From NCBI RefSeq assembly GCF_029914245.1, contig NZ_JARYZI010000001.1, forward strand, positions 620,001 to 684,000: a stretch of 64,000 nucleotides of DNA. The letters are read 5' to 3'. This document shows positions 16,133 to 26,385 of this stretch, piece after piece (the stretch's first letter is position 1; every line of letters starts with the position of its first letter). Under the pieces are notes generated by a model. The model was not told the DNA's origin, did not search any database, and saw only the letters and a list, made by a program, of their open reading frames with translations. The DNA comes from Fusibacter bizertensis (lineage in GTDB: Bacteria; Bacillota; Clostridia; Peptostreptococcales; Acidaminobacteraceae). The translations under genes and the position numbers were made by a program.

Positions 16133-17926
16133 TTATGCGTTGCTTTTCTCTACTGGCGTAAGTTTAAGATACAACTCATCAAGTTGTTTTTGTTCTGCAA
16201 CGCTTGGTGCATTGGTTAACAGACATTTTGCGTCTTGTGTTTTTGGAAATGCAATGACATCTCTGATATTATCTGTTCCTGTTACCAACATCACGACTCT
16301 ATCTAGTCCATATGCGATACCACCGTGAGGAGGTGCACCATATTTAAATGCATCAATGAAGAATCCAAACTTCTCGTTTGCTTCTTCCTCAGTAAAACCA
16401 AGTGCCTTGAACATTCTCTCCTGTACTGAAGAGTTGTGAATTCTAATTGAACCGCCACCAATTTCATAGCCATTAAGTACAATATCGTATGCTTTAGCGC
16501 GACAGTTCCCCGGATCTGATTCAAGTTTATCTAAATCTTCATCTTTAGGCGATGTAAAAGGATGATGTTTTGCGACATAACGGTTTTCTTCTTCATCGTA
16601 TTCAAAGAGTGGGAAGTCAGTAACCCATAAGAACTTATAATCCTTAGGATCTAATATACCTATTTGTTTTGCAATTTCACATCTTAAGGCACCTAACGAA
16701 TCATAAACAACTGCTGATTTATCTGCAACGATTAAGATCAAGTCGTTTTCACCAACCTCAAATAAAGTTTTAACCGCATTTATTTGAGATTCGTTTAAAA
16801 ATTTGTTAATTGATGATTGCATTTCACCATTTGTGAACTTAATCCATGCAAGGCCTTTAGCACCATATGACTTAATAAATTCTTCTAGTTTTCCGATGTC
16901 TTTTCTAGAGAAACGATCACCATATCCATTGATATTTATACCCTTAATGTCACCATTTGATGCAAGTGTGTCACTAAAAACTTTAAATTCTGTATTTTCA
17001 AAAATTGAATTCATCTTTTTAAGTTCAAATCCAAATCGTATATCTGGTTTATCTGATCCAAAACGATCCATAGCTTCTTGGTATGGCAATTTCAAAAGTG
17101 GTGTTTGTACATCCACATTTGCCACTTCTTTAAAGATATATTTTAATAAATCTTCATTGATTGCTCTTACATCATCTTCATCGACAAAAGACATCTCAAC
17201 ATCTATTTGTGTAAATTCAGGTTGACGATCTGCTCTAAGGTCTTCGTCTCTAAAACATTTTGTAATTTGATAATATCTATCAAATCCCGAAACCATAAGT
17301 AATTGCTTGAAAAGTTGTGGAGATTGAGGTAACGCATAAAACTTGTTAAGGTTTACTCTACTTGGTACTAGATAATCCCTAGCACCTTCTGGAGTAGGCT
17401 TCGTTAACATTGGTGTCTCAATATCTACGAAACCCTGCTCATCAAAAAATCTTCTAGCTGCAGATGCAATCTTATGTCTTGTAAATAGAAAGTTTTGCAT
17501 CTTAGGTTTTCTAAGATCAAGGTATCTATATTTTAATCTCGTACGCTCATTTGCTTCATCGTTATCATCAATATGAATAGGTGGTACTTCAGATTCACAA
17601 AGAATTTTAAGTGTTTCAGCAAATATCTCTACTTGTCCAGTAGGTAAGTTGTTGTTTACAGACTCTCTCTTAGTTACTTTTCCAGTAATTGCGATTACAT
17701 ATTCATTTCGAATTGAATTTGCTTTGTTAAAAGCTTCTTCTGATACTGCTGTATCAAACACGATTTGACAGATGCCAGATTTATCTCTTAAATCTACAAA
17801 AATCAAACCACCTAAGTTTCTTCTTTTTTGAACCCACCCCATAAGAGTAACTGTTTCACCTATATGATTTTCTCTTAGCTCACCACCATAGTGTGAACGT
17901 TTTAAACCATTTAACGCTTCGCCCAT
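16133..17926 (-). CDS. aspS: Aspartyl-tRNA synthetase
   Basis: Charges tRNA-Asp (possibly also tRNA-Asn if non-discriminating). A class IIb synthetase of the bacterial type: an N-terminal OB fold (about 15-110, with GWVQKRRNLGGLIFVDLRD), catalytic motif 2 (FRDEDLRADRQPEFTQIDVE), the bacterial GAD insertion (about 300-420) and motif 3 (GIAYGLDRVVML). The first ATG (17938) is within the Shine-Dalgarno ATGGAGGTTAACATG, so the start is at 17926 (597 residues, normal length). It follows hemZ by 44 bases. In many clostridia hisS separates hemZ from aspS; it is absent here. Confidence 0.97.
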   Translation of the reverse strand: MGEALNGLKRSHYGGELRENHIGETVTLMGWVQKRRNLGGLIFVDLRDKSGICQIVFDTAVSEEAFNKANSIRNEYVIAITGKVTKRESVNNNLPTGQVEIFAETLKILCESEVPPIHIDDNDEANERTRLKYRYLDLRKPKMQNFLFTRHKIASAARRFFDEQGFVDIETPMLTKPTPEGARDYLVPSRVNLNKFYALPQSPQLFKQLLMVSGFDRYYQITKCFRDEDLRADRQPEFTQIDVEMSFVDEDDVRAINEDLLKYIFKEVANVDVQTPLLKLPYQEAMDRFGSDKPDIRFGFELKKMNSIFENTEFKVFSDTLASNGDIKGININGYGDRFSRKDIGKLEEFIKSYGAKGLAWIKFTNGEMQSSINKFLNESQINAVKTLFEVGENDLILIVADKSAVVYDSLGALRCEIAKQIGILDPKDYKFLWVTDFPLFEYDEEENRYVAKHHPFTSPKDEDLDKLESDPGNCRAKAYDIVLNGYEIGGGSIRIHNSSVQERMFKALGFTEEEANEKFGFFIDAFKYGAPPHGGIAYGLDRVVMLVTGTDNIRDVIAFPKTQDAKCLLTNAPSVAEQKQLDELYLKLTPVEKSNA

Positions 17927-17970
17927 GTTAACCTCCATGTTCTATCTTTTAAAATTTATGATATTATTTT

Positions 17971-19488
17971 TTATTTCAAAAGTGTCTTTTTTAAAAGAAT
18001 CTCATCAAACCTATCGAGATAAGCTTCAAGTCCTTTTATATTAGCAACTCTTTCAAATCTGTTTTCTTCAGGCGTACAAATCTTTGAAACAGCACCCGCC
18101 CCACATGCAACTATGGTATGTTTTTCTTCCATAATGCGCATGTTATATAGTGATTCATGTCCTATTTTAGCATAGCCAACATTTTCAAGGTGACCAATCA
18201 TCTTCTTTTGCCTATACATATAGTATGGAGATAAATTACCGTCTCTAATCACTTGATCACTAACGTCTAGCATCTTAGCTACTTCTTGATCATGTGCAAG
18301 TTCAAAGTGCTCTGGATCCTCATGCAACCTTGATGCGCGCTTTACTGATAATGTATGAATCGTGATATTCTCTGGATCAAGTTCGAGTACTTTCTTCACA
18401 GTTCTTAAAGCATCCTCAGCCGTTTCTCCAGGAAGTCCCATAATTAAATCCATGTTAATGGTTTCAAATCCCACTGATTTTGCAAGTGCCATTGTAGTAA
18501 TAATTTCGTCGGATGTATGCGCACGACCTATTGTGATTAGTGTTTCTTCGTTTAATGTTTGAGGATTGATACAAACTCTGTTAACCCCATGTTTTTTCAT
18601 TATTTCAAGCTTTTCTTTAGATATTGTATCAGGTCTTCCAGCCTCTATAGTATATTCCTTTACTATGTTTAAGTCTAGATGATTGCTGATGGTCTCAAGT
18701 AAAGAATTTAACTGTACTTCGTCGATACTCGTTGGTGTTCCCCCACCAATGTATATACAATCAACATATTTTCCAACAGAATGAATATGCTCAATGGCAT
18801 ATACCACTTCTTGTTCTAGTTTATCCATATACTCAGGCAATAGCTTACCTTTTTGTTTTAGATCATTTGATGGAAATGAACAATAAACACACCTTGTTGG
18901 ACAAAATGGAATACATAAATAAAGTGAGATTGCATCTGGATTATTAGGCACTAGATGTGGACGCTCTCGTAAAGCAATCTCTATCATCAACTTTACTTTA
19001 TCAGGCTTAATCAGATACATTTCTTTTAAAATCGTCTCAATATTTTCTATCGTTTCGCCTTCATCTAATAGTTCATGCACTATTTTTACCGGTCTTATGC
19101 CTACAAGAATTCCCCATTTAGACATTGGGGTAAAGTATGGCTGTAATATCTCATAAACTGCTTTTTTAAGCTTGTTCTTAATTTTCTTTTGGTTAGCATC
19201 ACGCACAAATAAGGTTCTTGAGTCAAGAACCTTATCAGTATTAAAATCACAACTTGTTTGTGATAAAATCTGCGGACCAGGTATCCGAAGATTTTCCATA
19301 AGTATGATGTTTATTTCCTGTTCCTTATAGCGAATAAGCAAACCATAATCGCCAACATTTAATTTTTGGTTGAAATCTGCTTCATTCTCTGCAAAATGAA
19401 TCCTTGATTTGACAACAAATATTTCATAGAGATTTTCTAGTTCATATGTGCTCTCCAAACCTTCTTGCAGAATCACGAGTTCCTTCAT
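17971..19488 (-). CDS. hemZ: Radical-SAM coproporphyrinogen dehydrogenase-like protein HemZ
   Basis: A radical-SAM protein of the HemN/HemZ family. The [4Fe-4S] motif CIPFCPTRCVYC (CxxxCxxC) sits near residue 195, followed by IYIGGGTPT and GLPGETAEDAL of the SAM barrel. The roughly 160-residue N-terminal extension is typical of HemZ, which is regularly found between relA/dtd and the tRNA synthetases in Clostridia. Family members were named for oxidative decarboxylation of coproporphyrinogen III, but many organisms with this locus lack haem synthesis, so the true reaction may differ. GAGGGA precedes the ATG. Confidence 0.88.
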   Translation of the reverse strand: MKELVILQEGLESTYELENLYEIFVVKSRIHFAENEADFNQKLNVGDYGLLIRYKEQEINIILMENLRIPGPQILSQTSCDFNTDKVLDSRTLFVRDANQKKIKNKLKKAVYEILQPYFTPMSKWGILVGIRPVKIVHELLDEGETIENIETILKEMYLIKPDKVKLMIEIALRERPHLVPNNPDAISLYLCIPFCPTRCVYCSFPSNDLKQKGKLLPEYMDKLEQEVVYAIEHIHSVGKYVDCIYIGGGTPTSIDEVQLNSLLETISNHLDLNIVKEYTIEAGRPDTISKEKLEIMKKHGVNRVCINPQTLNEETLITIGRAHTSDEIITTMALAKSVGFETINMDLIMGLPGETAEDALRTVKKVLELDPENITIHTLSVKRASRLHEDPEHFELAHDQEVAKMLDVSDQVIRDGNLSPYYMYRQKKMIGHLENVGYAKIGHESLYNMRIMEEKHTIVACGAGAVSKICTPEENRFERVANIKGLEAYLDRFDEILLKKTLLK

Positions 19489-19497
19489 ATATTCCCT

Positions 19498-20127
19498 CTA
19501 TCCTTGCAAAAATGGATTTCTTTTTCTTTCAAATCCTATTGTTGAACTTGCGCCATGTCCTGGATATATTGATACTTGATCATCCAAGATCATTAATCTT
19601 TCTAAAATTGCACTGATTAGTTGCTTATGGTTTCCACCCGCTAAATCAGTTCTTCCAATTGAACCATAGAATAAAGAATCACCTGTTATCAGTATTTTCT
19701 CTTTGTCAAAATAAAGGCATATTCCACCAGGTGTATGACCCGGCGTATGAATAATTTCACATTTCAAATTTCCAATAGTGAGTTTATCTCTATCGCCAAT
19801 TGTCTTGTTTGGTGTAGAAGAAACCGTTGGACCATTCATTGAATCAGTTAGATTCAACATAGGATCTTTCAGCATGATTTCATCATCGTGATGAATCAAC
19901 ACTTCAGCACCAGTTAGCTTCTTGAGTTTCTCTAAACCGCCGATATGGTCACCATGCCCATGTGTGATGACGATATACTTTATATTTAGCGCTAAATCTT
20001 CAACCTTTTTAAAGATTCGTTCTGCTTCACCACCTGGGTCAACTACCATACCAATATGTGTTGCCTCATCACCAATGATGAAACAATTTGCAGCATACGC
20101 ACCCACTGCTAATTTTTCGATAATCAT
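19498..20127 (-). CDS. Metallo-beta-lactamase-fold hydrolase (glyoxalase II-like)
   Basis: The dinuclear metal motif THGHGDHIGG near residue 58, the histidine in HTPGHTPGG, the bridging Asp in TGDSLF and the last histidine in YPGHG are all present, so the enzyme should be active. Family members hydrolyse thioesters such as S-lactoylglutathione or related substrates; the actual substrate here is unknown. The frame opens at TTG inside the Shine-Dalgarno; the ATG at 20127 follows GGAGG at proper spacing (209 residues). It belongs to the relA-dtd-hemZ cluster, with gaps of 9 and 24 bases. Confidence 0.88.
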   Translation of the reverse strand: MIIEKLAVGAYAANCFIIGDEATHIGMVVDPGGEAERIFKKVEDLALNIKYIVITHGHGDHIGGLEKLKKLTGAEVLIHHDDEIMLKDPMLNLTDSMNGPTVSSTPNKTIGDRDKLTIGNLKCEIIHTPGHTPGGICLYFDKEKILITGDSLFYGSIGRTDLAGGNHKQLISAILERLMILDDQVSIYPGHGASSTIGFERKRNPFLQG

Positions 20128-20151
20128 GTTTACCTCCAATTATAGGTAATA

Positions 20152-20604
20152 CTAAAATTGCTTTTTACTATCTACCAAAACAGTCACTGGTCCATCGTTT
20201 TGGATATCTACTTTCATGTCAGCTTGAAAAATGCCCGTTTCGACATGTATACCCATTTCTTTAACCGCTTCACAAAACTGTTTGTATAATTCGTTTGCCT
20301 CATCTGGCTTCGCAGCACTTACAAAACTAGGTCTTCTTCCTTTGCGACAGTCACCTAGTAACGTAAATTGAGAAATGCATAACATTTCTCCACTAACATC
20401 CAGAAGAGATAAATTCATTTTTTCATCAGCATCTTCAAAAATTCTCAAATTGACTATTTTTTCAGCCATATATTTTACATCTTGAATTGAATCACCGTCT
20501 TCGACACCTAACAAGACATTTATGCCTTTATTGATCTTACCGACAATTTTTCCCTCAACTTCTACAGAAGAGAAGTTTACACGTTGAATTACAGCTCTCA
20601 CCAT
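20152..20604 (-). CDS. dtd: D-aminoacyl-tRNA deacylase
   Basis: Removes D-amino acids mischarged onto tRNA, a proofreading step that matters in a cell that makes D-ornithine. The conserved SQFTLLGD and the cross-subunit GPVTV motif are present, and the length (150) is normal. AGGAGG is only two to three bases from the ATG at 20604; the next codon, GTG at 20601, gives the family-typical MRAVIQRV start and better spacing, so the true start may be 20601. It lies ten bases after relA. Confidence 0.94.
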   Translation of the reverse strand: MVRAVIQRVNFSSVEVEGKIVGKINKGINVLLGVEDGDSIQDVKYMAEKIVNLRIFEDADEKMNLSLLDVSGEMLCISQFTLLGDCRKGRRPSFVSAAKPDEANELYKQFCEAVKEMGIHVETGIFQADMKVDIQNDGPVTVLVDSKKQF

Positions 20605-20614
20605 TTCCTCCTGC

Positions 20615-22792
20615 TTAAGAACTCATGCGTTTTACTTCAATAATATCTTCTAAGTTCTTTAAGCGCTTCATTAATTTATTGAGTTCTTCAATATCTGAAA
20701 TTTCAATAGTGATATTTACTATTGCAATACCATTTTTATCGATTTTGGCATTTATTCCTGACATGGCCATGTCAAGTTCATGCATCATCATAGTGATTTC
20801 TGATAACAATCCTTTGCGGTCATGTGAAACAACTTGTACACTTGCAGTATAAGCCGTGTTATTGTTATTTGCCCATGCGACCTCGATAAATCGGTTTTTA
20901 CTTTCATCGGTTTTTTCAAAGTTTTCACAATCGCTCCTGTGTATAGTAACACCACGACCTCTTGTGATATATCCAATTATATTATCACCTGGAACAGGCG
21001 TACAACATTTTGCAAATCTAACCAAAATATCTTCAATCCCTTTTACAACTATTCCAGTATCACTTTTCTTAACTTCTTTTTTCTTGTTTGGCATTTCTTC
21101 CAAACGTTCGATCTCAGTTTTTTTCTTTTCAGTTTCTTCTTTTTGATCTTTAAAATACTTTTCTTTAATTTTTGGGACAACTTGAATGGTAAGAATTCCA
21201 CCGTAACCTATGGCATTATACATATCTTCAAGTGATTTCAAACTAAGTCTTTTTAATATTGCATCTAAATATTCTTCATTTAAAACGACTTTAGTTGGCA
21301 AGTTTTGTCTTTTAAGTTCAGCAACGATAATTTCCTGACCTTTTTCAACATTTTCTTCACGGCGTTCCTTTTTAAACCATTGTTTAATTTTTTGTTTCGC
21401 TTGTGTACTCTTAACAAACTTGAGCCAGTCTCTTGATGGGCCTTGGGCGTTTTTAGTCGTCATAATCTCAACACGTTGCCCATTTTGAAGTTGATAATTC
21501 AAAGGCACAATTCTTCCATTAACTTTTGCACCAACACACTTGTTGCCCACTTCAGAGTGAATTTTGTAAGCAAAGTCAACAGGTGAACTTCCAACAGGCA
21601 AATCTACCACTTGTCCATTTGGAGTAAAAACAAAAACTTCTGTATTGAACAAATCTAATTTAAGCGAATTCATAAATTCACTAGGGTCTTTAAGGTCGCT
21701 TTGCCATTCCATCATTTGTCTAAACCATGAAATTTTCTTTTCCATTTCATTGTTAGAGGCCTTAGTTCCTTCTTTATATTTCCAGTGCGCTGCTATACCG
21801 TATTCAGCGATTTCATGCATCTCTCTCGTCCGAATTTGAATCTCAAATGGCTCTCCATTTCCCATGAGGGTTGTATGAAGAGATTGGTAGAGATTTGGTT
21901 TAGGCATCGCAATGTAATCTTTAAATCTACCAGGAATAGGCTTCCATAGCGTATGAACAGCACCGAGGGCGCTATAACAATCCTTAACATCCTCACAAAC
22001 GATACGAATCGCTGTTAAATCATATATTTCATCAAACTCTTTATGTTGATATTTCATTTTTTTATAGATACTATAGAAATTTTTTGGTCTTCCATATATT
22101 TCGAACTCAAGACCAAGATCTGTCAAAGCATTATCTATCTGATTGATATAATCATTGATGATTGATTCTCTATCTGTTCTTTTTTTATCAACTTTTTTAA
22201 CCAATTCTTTGTAACCTTCAGGATCTAAGTATTTTAAACTTAAGTCTTCCAGTTCCCATTTAATTCTAAATATACCAAGTCGATGTGCTATAGGTGCAAA
22301 AATATCAATTGTTTCTTCTGCTTTTTCCTTTTGCTTCTCAGCAGTCATTGCACCTAAAGTTCTGATATTATGAAGGCGGTCTGCGAGTTTAATCAAGATA
22401 ACTCTTATATCACTAGACATAGCAAGAAACATCTTTCTAAGGTTCTCAACTTGTCTTTCTTGCTTAGTTTCATAGTTAATTACCGCAAGTTTAGTAACCC
22501 CGTCAACGAGCGCAGCAACTTCCTTACCAAATAGTTTTTCAACTTCTGCTAAGGTAACAGCTGTATCCTCCACAGTATCGTGAAGTAATGCGGATATAAT
22601 TGTTTCTTCATCCATTTCAAGTTCTGCTAAAATCAAAGAAACGCTAGTTGGATGATTAAAAAAAGCTGTACCATCTTTTCTAAGCTGTCCAATATGGGCT
22701 TTTTCTCCGAAATCGTAAGCTTTTGCAATACGTTCTAAGTCAAGATAAGGAGCGTAACCTTTAACCTTGGCCAAATAACCTTCTAAATTCAT
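20615..22792 (-). CDS. relA: Bifunctional (p)ppGpp synthetase/hydrolase, RelA/SpoT family
   Basis: Makes and degrades the stringent-response alarmone. Domains in order: HD hydrolase (about 25-180, with HPTSV and HDTVEDT), synthetase (about 235-350, with [16 protein letters not shown] and YQSLHTT), TGS (about 385-450), a helical/zinc region with CCTPVPGD and a C-terminal ACT domain (about 650-725). Both catalytic centres look intact, as in the Rel proteins of Firmicutes. The frame begins at GTG (22798); the ATG two codons later (22792) is used, though its Shine-Dalgarno is weak (GGTG). A hairpin lies between apt and this gene. Confidence 0.95.
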   Translation of the reverse strand: MNLEGYLAKVKGYAPYLDLERIAKAYDFGEKAHIGQLRKDGTAFFNHPTSVSLILAELEMDEETIISALLHDTVEDTAVTLAEVEKLFGKEVAALVDGVTKLAVINYETKQERQVENLRKMFLAMSSDIRVILIKLADRLHNIRTLGAMTAEKQKEKAEETIDIFAPIAHRLGIFRIKWELEDLSLKYLDPEGYKELVKKVDKKRTDRESIINDYINQIDNALTDLGLEFEIYGRPKNFYSIYKKMKYQHKEFDEIYDLTAIRIVCEDVKDCYSALGAVHTLWKPIPGRFKDYIAMPKPNLYQSLHTTLMGNGEPFEIQIRTREMHEIAEYGIAAHWKYKEGTKASNNEMEKKISWFRQMMEWQSDLKDPSEFMNSLKLDLFNTEVFVFTPNGQVVDLPVGSSPVDFAYKIHSEVGNKCVGAKVNGRIVPLNYQLQNGQRVEIMTTKNAQGPSRDWLKFVKSTQAKQKIKQWFKKERREENVEKGQEIIVAELKRQNLPTKVVLNEEYLDAILKRLSLKSLEDMYNAIGYGGILTIQVVPKIKEKYFKDQKEETEKKKTEIERLEEMPNKKKEVKKSDTGIVVKGIEDILVRFAKCCTPVPGDNIIGYITRGRGVTIHRSDCENFEKTDESKNRFIEVAWANNNNTAYTASVQVVSHDRKGLLSEITMMMHELDMAMSGINAKIDKNGIAIVNITIEISDIEELNKLMKRLKNLEDIIEVKRMSS

Positions 22793-22848
22793 ATTCACAC
22801 CGTCTAAAGTATAGTTTTAAGTACAAAAAATGCGCCTCATTTATCAAG

Positions 22849-22881
22849 AATAGTCCGTCCAAGAACCTTGAACGAACTATT
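22849..22881 (-). promoter_or_regulatory. Hairpin between apt and relA
   Basis: Arms 22849-22863 and 22867-22881 pair over 15 bp in the minus-strand RNA if G-U pairs are allowed, with a three-base loop. The following T tract is poor, so it may be a weak terminator or an RNA processing site. Confidence 0.5.
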
Positions 22882-22925
22882 TTATATCTATTTTACAGAG
22901 TTATCAAGTTATTTACAACCTTTTT

Positions 22926-23444
22926 TTATGACTCATAATTGATAGCACTTAGCACTTTGTAGCCATCTAGCACCTTGCGACCATCTAAGAAATCTAGTTC
23001 CATCAAAAATGCAAGACCCACAACTTCGCCACCTAATTTTTCAATTAACTCACATACAGCCTTTGCAGTACCACCTGTTGCAAGTAAATCATCCACTACC
23101 AATACTTTATCGCCTGGCTTAATGGCATCTTTGTGAACTTCTAAAACATCAGAACCATATTCTAAGAAATATTCATGTTTAATTGTTTCATATGGCAATT
23201 TACCTGGTTTTCTGATTGGAACAAACCCCTTCTGTGCCATTACTGCAAGTGGTGCACCAATTAAGAAGCCTCGCGCTTCTGGTCCAACTACGACATCATA
23301 ATTGATCCCTTCAAGCATCTCTAAACACGCTTTGATAGCAGCTTGATAAGCCTCTCCATCACTTAAGAGCGTTGTTACGTCTTTAAAACTGATACCTTCC
23401 TTTGGAAAGCCTTCTATTACTCGAATTTTCGATTTGAAATCCAT
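22926..23444 (-). CDS. apt: Adenine phosphoribosyltransferase
   Basis: Salvages adenine to AMP with PRPP. The PRPP-binding motif [14 protein letters not shown] is complete, and [12 protein letters not shown] and the flexible-loop [10 protein letters not shown] are typical of Apt. The first in-frame start overlaps the ribosome-binding site (GGAGGTTAAAATG), so the ATG at 23444 is used; at 172 residues the length is normal. It follows recJ by 31 bases, the common clostridial recJ-apt-relA order. Confidence 0.96.
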   Translation of the reverse strand: MDFKSKIRVIEGFPKEGISFKDVTTLLSDGEAYQAAIKACLEMLEGINYDVVVGPEARGFLIGAPLAVMAQKGFVPIRKPGKLPYETIKHEYFLEYGSDVLEVHKDAIKPGDKVLVVDDLLATGGTAKAVCELIEKLGGEVVGLAFLMELDFLDGRKVLDGYKVLSAINYES

Positions 23445-23475
23445 TTTAACCTCCATATAAAAAAGGTTTTCACCT

Positions 23476-25791
23476 TTATTTACGCCATTTTTTAATTAAA
23501 TTCTTATACAACTCAAGTTGTTCTATGTCGATCTTTTCTGTAGGTCTAGGTAGCCAATTCAGCTTCACATAATTGCCATTTTCTTTATAGTGTAGTAAAT
23601 TCATTTCACTCAACAAAGAAAGACAAATCCTACATTTTGCAATGCTCAATGTTCCTTTATTAGATAATAGTTGCAATGTACTCTCTTCTTTATTAATTGC
23701 ATATTTATAAAATAGTGCCAAGTCATTTCGATCAGGAATATGACTGTATAATTCTAAATCGTTTGTCGCACTTATAAAATAATATGCATCGCTTACACCA
23801 GGTGCTATTGGTAAAATAATTATATCCCAGAACCCTTCACGACTCTCTTTAGAATTAAATTGGTTAAAATGCAAAGTATAATTAATATAATTATTTGCAA
23901 GCACCTTATCTTTAAATTTGATGAGTCCTTCTTCCGAATAAATCAAAATAGGTTTTTTATTGGGAACAGAAAATATTATATCAAAACTATCTATACTTGT
24001 AAAATTATCTATAGTTCCATATCCGTCTGCATTCACAAGAAAATTTTTCATAGCCAAATCAAAGCGCATTCTAAGTAAATCGGAAATTGGCATTCTCTCT
24101 TTAATCATATCTTTCACCATAAATTGAATTGTTTCAACACCCATAAAATTGTTTTTCTCAAGTGTCATCAACAAATGGATTTTATCAGATTTCTTTAAGA
24201 ACTTCATAAAACTGCCTCTGTTAAAAGCAAGCGCATCATAAACTCTATTGCTATCATTTACTATTAATTTGAGATGATTTTGAAGTTTTCCTAAAGCTTT
24301 GTAATCTTCAATAATTAAATCATTGAATACAAACTGTGGTTTGGGGTTACCCATACCAAATGGTTTAAGTTGTTCAATGGTCTCTACAAGTTGATGCGTA
24401 ACCATTTGAGGTTTTAACAAACCATCAACACGCTCTTTTGAAATCAGCATATAATTATGAAGATGTTCACTGCTATAAGCTTTTAGCCCCTCACGAAGTG
24501 CCTGTATATTATCAGAACTAAGCGAAAGTCCCGCCGCTTGTTCATGTCCACCAAATTTCTCAAATAAAAATTTAAACCTTGATAACACATCGTATATGCT
24601 AATACCTTCAATACTTCTTGCAGAACCTTTAGCCATTATTCCATCTGAATTTAAAATAACAGTTGGTCTCGAATACTTATCGGACAATTTTGAAGCGACG
24701 ATCCCTATGATACCAGTGTGCCAGTTATTCCCCACAACAAGTAAAATCTTCTCTGTATCAAGATCAATTTGAGTCTGAATATATCTCTCAGCACTTTCCA
24801 TGATCTCTCTTTCCTGCATCTGTCTATCCGTGTTAAGCGCACTGAGCTGTTTCGCAATTTCAAGTGCTTTAAAATAGTCTTTTTCAAGCAACATATTTAC
24901 AGCTATACTTGGATTACCGATTCTTCCAGAAGCATTAATTCTAGGTGCAATGACGAAACCTATATGCCCTGAGTTAATTTCCTTTCCTACAAGCCCCGCT
25001 TCACTGATCAGTGCTTGAATTCCTGGATTTTTTGTGTTTGGCATCTTTGCAAGACCAACACTTGTGATGATTCTATTTTCATCCCTTAAAGGTACAATAT
25101 CAGCAACAGTTCCAAGCGCCGCAATATCAATTACTTCTTCATAAAATGCACCGAAATTATCGCCTGACAAGGCTTGAACTAACTTAAGTGCAACACCACA
25201 ACCCGCTAACATCTTAAACGGATAATTACCACGTTTAGGATTGACTACTGCAATCGCATCTGGTAATTCACCTTGAAACTCATGGTGATCAGTAATGATT
25301 AAATCTAGTGCGATTTCTTTTGCATATTCAGCTTGTGCTAATGCAGTGATACCACAGTCAACAGTTATAACAAGTTGACCTCCATCAGATTTAATGGTAT
25401 CTAGTCCATGCTCACTGATGCCATATCCCTCATCTTGACGATCGGGAATATAGAACTTTGAATTTACACCTAAACTATGAAAGTACTTCATCAAGATGGA
25501 TATACTCGTAATTCCATCTACGTCATAGTCCCCATATAGCCAAATAGACTCTTGATTTTCTATCGCACTATGAATTCTTTGAACAGCTTTATCCATATCC
25601 AATAATAAAAGAGGATCTTTAAGATCCTCTATTTTAGGATTTAAAAACGTATTAACTTCTTCCTTGGTCGAAAGTCCCCGATCTAGTAATAATTTAGTAA
25701 TAAGCGCATCTTGTTTCCACTCTCTACTAAATTGTTCAATCTTTTCTAAATCGGATTCTCGATATGACCAAATAGAATTTTGAAATATCAT
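23476..25791 (-). CDS. recJ: Single-stranded-DNA-specific exonuclease RecJ
   Basis: A 5'-3' exonuclease for repair and recombination. The DHH-family motifs are present: [26 protein letters not shown] and later [11 protein letters not shown] from the DHHA1 domain. The N-terminal two thirds (about 1-560) is the conserved core with the OB fold. The C-terminal 200 residues are an extra domain found in longer Firmicute RecJ proteins, giving 771 residues. The start overlaps the upstream LapA-like gene by four bases (ATGA). Confidence 0.94.
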   Translation of the reverse strand: MIFQNSIWSYRESDLEKIEQFSREWKQDALITKLLLDRGLSTKEEVNTFLNPKIEDLKDPLLLLDMDKAVQRIHSAIENQESIWLYGDYDVDGITSISILMKYFHSLGVNSKFYIPDRQDEGYGISEHGLDTIKSDGGQLVITVDCGITALAQAEYAKEIALDLIITDHHEFQGELPDAIAVVNPKRGNYPFKMLAGCGVALKLVQALSGDNFGAFYEEVIDIAALGTVADIVPLRDENRIITSVGLAKMPNTKNPGIQALISEAGLVGKEINSGHIGFVIAPRINASGRIGNPSIAVNMLLEKDYFKALEIAKQLSALNTDRQMQEREIMESAERYIQTQIDLDTEKILLVVGNNWHTGIIGIVASKLSDKYSRPTVILNSDGIMAKGSARSIEGISIYDVLSRFKFLFEKFGGHEQAAGLSLSSDNIQALREGLKAYSSEHLHNYMLISKERVDGLLKPQMVTHQLVETIEQLKPFGMGNPKPQFVFNDLIIEDYKALGKLQNHLKLIVNDSNRVYDALAFNRGSFMKFLKKSDKIHLLMTLEKNNFMGVETIQFMVKDMIKERMPISDLLRMRFDLAMKNFLVNADGYGTIDNFTSIDSFDIIFSVPNKKPILIYSEEGLIKFKDKVLANNYINYTLHFNQFNSKESREGFWDIIILPIAPGVSDAYYFISATNDLELYSHIPDRNDLALFYKYAINKEESTLQLLSNKGTLSIAKCRICLSLLSEMNLLHYKENGNYVKLNWLPRPTEKIDIEQLELYKNLIKKWRK

Positions 25792-26207
25792 TGATTCCCC
25801 ACTTCTTCTATATTATTTTCTGGGATTGTCGCTATCAATCCTTTTTGATAGTTAATCAACTCATCTTTTTGAAGAATGAGTTCATCCCTCTTAGCAATGA
25901 GTTCATCTCTTTGTATAATAATTTGATCACGCTGTTTAAGTGCCTCATCTTTAATAGCAAGTTGCTTTTCAAGTTCTTCACTTTTTTTATTCATCTCTTT
26001 AAGTACTCTTCCATCCCTAATTTTTCTAATTGAATCGAACAACACAACCGAGATAGCGCCAATTAACACCGATCCAATAATCACTAAAGCCAAAGATATC
26101 TCTATGTCTACAAAAAATAAACTAACCGTGACAACTGAAGCGTTAAAAATAGCAAACAATGTTACAAGAATTGCGAAAATCAATATTAAAACAATGTAAA
26201 TTTGCAT
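25788..26207 (-). CDS. LapA-like two-helix membrane protein with repetitive coiled coil
   Basis: Residues 1-62 hold two transmembrane helices in the arrangement of the LapA/DUF1049 family (FNASVVTVSLFFVDIEISLAL between them). Residues about 65-125 are a cytosolic coiled coil built from seven-residue repeats such as RDELIAKRDELILQKDEL, also visible as DNA repeats. The function of the family is envelope-related and poorly defined. Located between secF and recJ, overlapping recJ by four bases. Confidence 0.8.
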   Translation of the reverse strand: MQIYIVLILIFAILVTLFAIFNASVVTVSLFFVDIEISLALVIIGSVLIGAISVVLFDSIRKIRDGRVLKEMNKKSEELEKQLAIKDEALKQRDQIIIQRDELIAKRDELILQKDELINYQKGLIATIPENNIEEVGNQ

Positions 26208-26305
26208 GTCTACCTCCTTATTTTTTCATTTATAACCATTATTAATTATATGCCAAATTTGATAATCTGTCGATTTATTTTGGTTATGTATTCATGAGAA
26301 AGCAA

Positions 26306-26361
26306 AGGACTGTCATAAAGTAATCCAAATTTTTAGATGGATTAGCTTATGTGACAGTCCT
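26306..26361. repeat. Long inverted repeat between secF and the LapA-like gene
   Basis: Arms AGGACTGTCA (26306-26315) and TGACAGTCCT (26352-26361) are perfect complements, with inner partial pairing AATCCA/TGGATT. It lies just after the secF stop and before the next gene. It could be a terminator with a weak T tract, or a remnant of a small mobile element, as the arms resemble insertion-sequence ends. Confidence 0.6.
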
Positions 26362-26385
26362 AACTTATAAAATTAAATTAACTTC

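Noticed and set aside
16133-17938. Upstream ATG/GTG/TTG starts in the aspS, metallo-hydrolase, apt, ord, ortB and oraS frames
   Set aside because: In each case the upstream codon overlaps the GGAGG ribosome-binding site; the codon 9-15 bases downstream is correctly spaced and matches the family N-terminus.
20625-21235. Several plus-strand frames of 75-133 codons opposite relA
   Set aside because: Shadows of the relA coding strand; composition (Phe/Ser/Thr-rich) and lack of ribosome-binding sites are typical of antisense frames.
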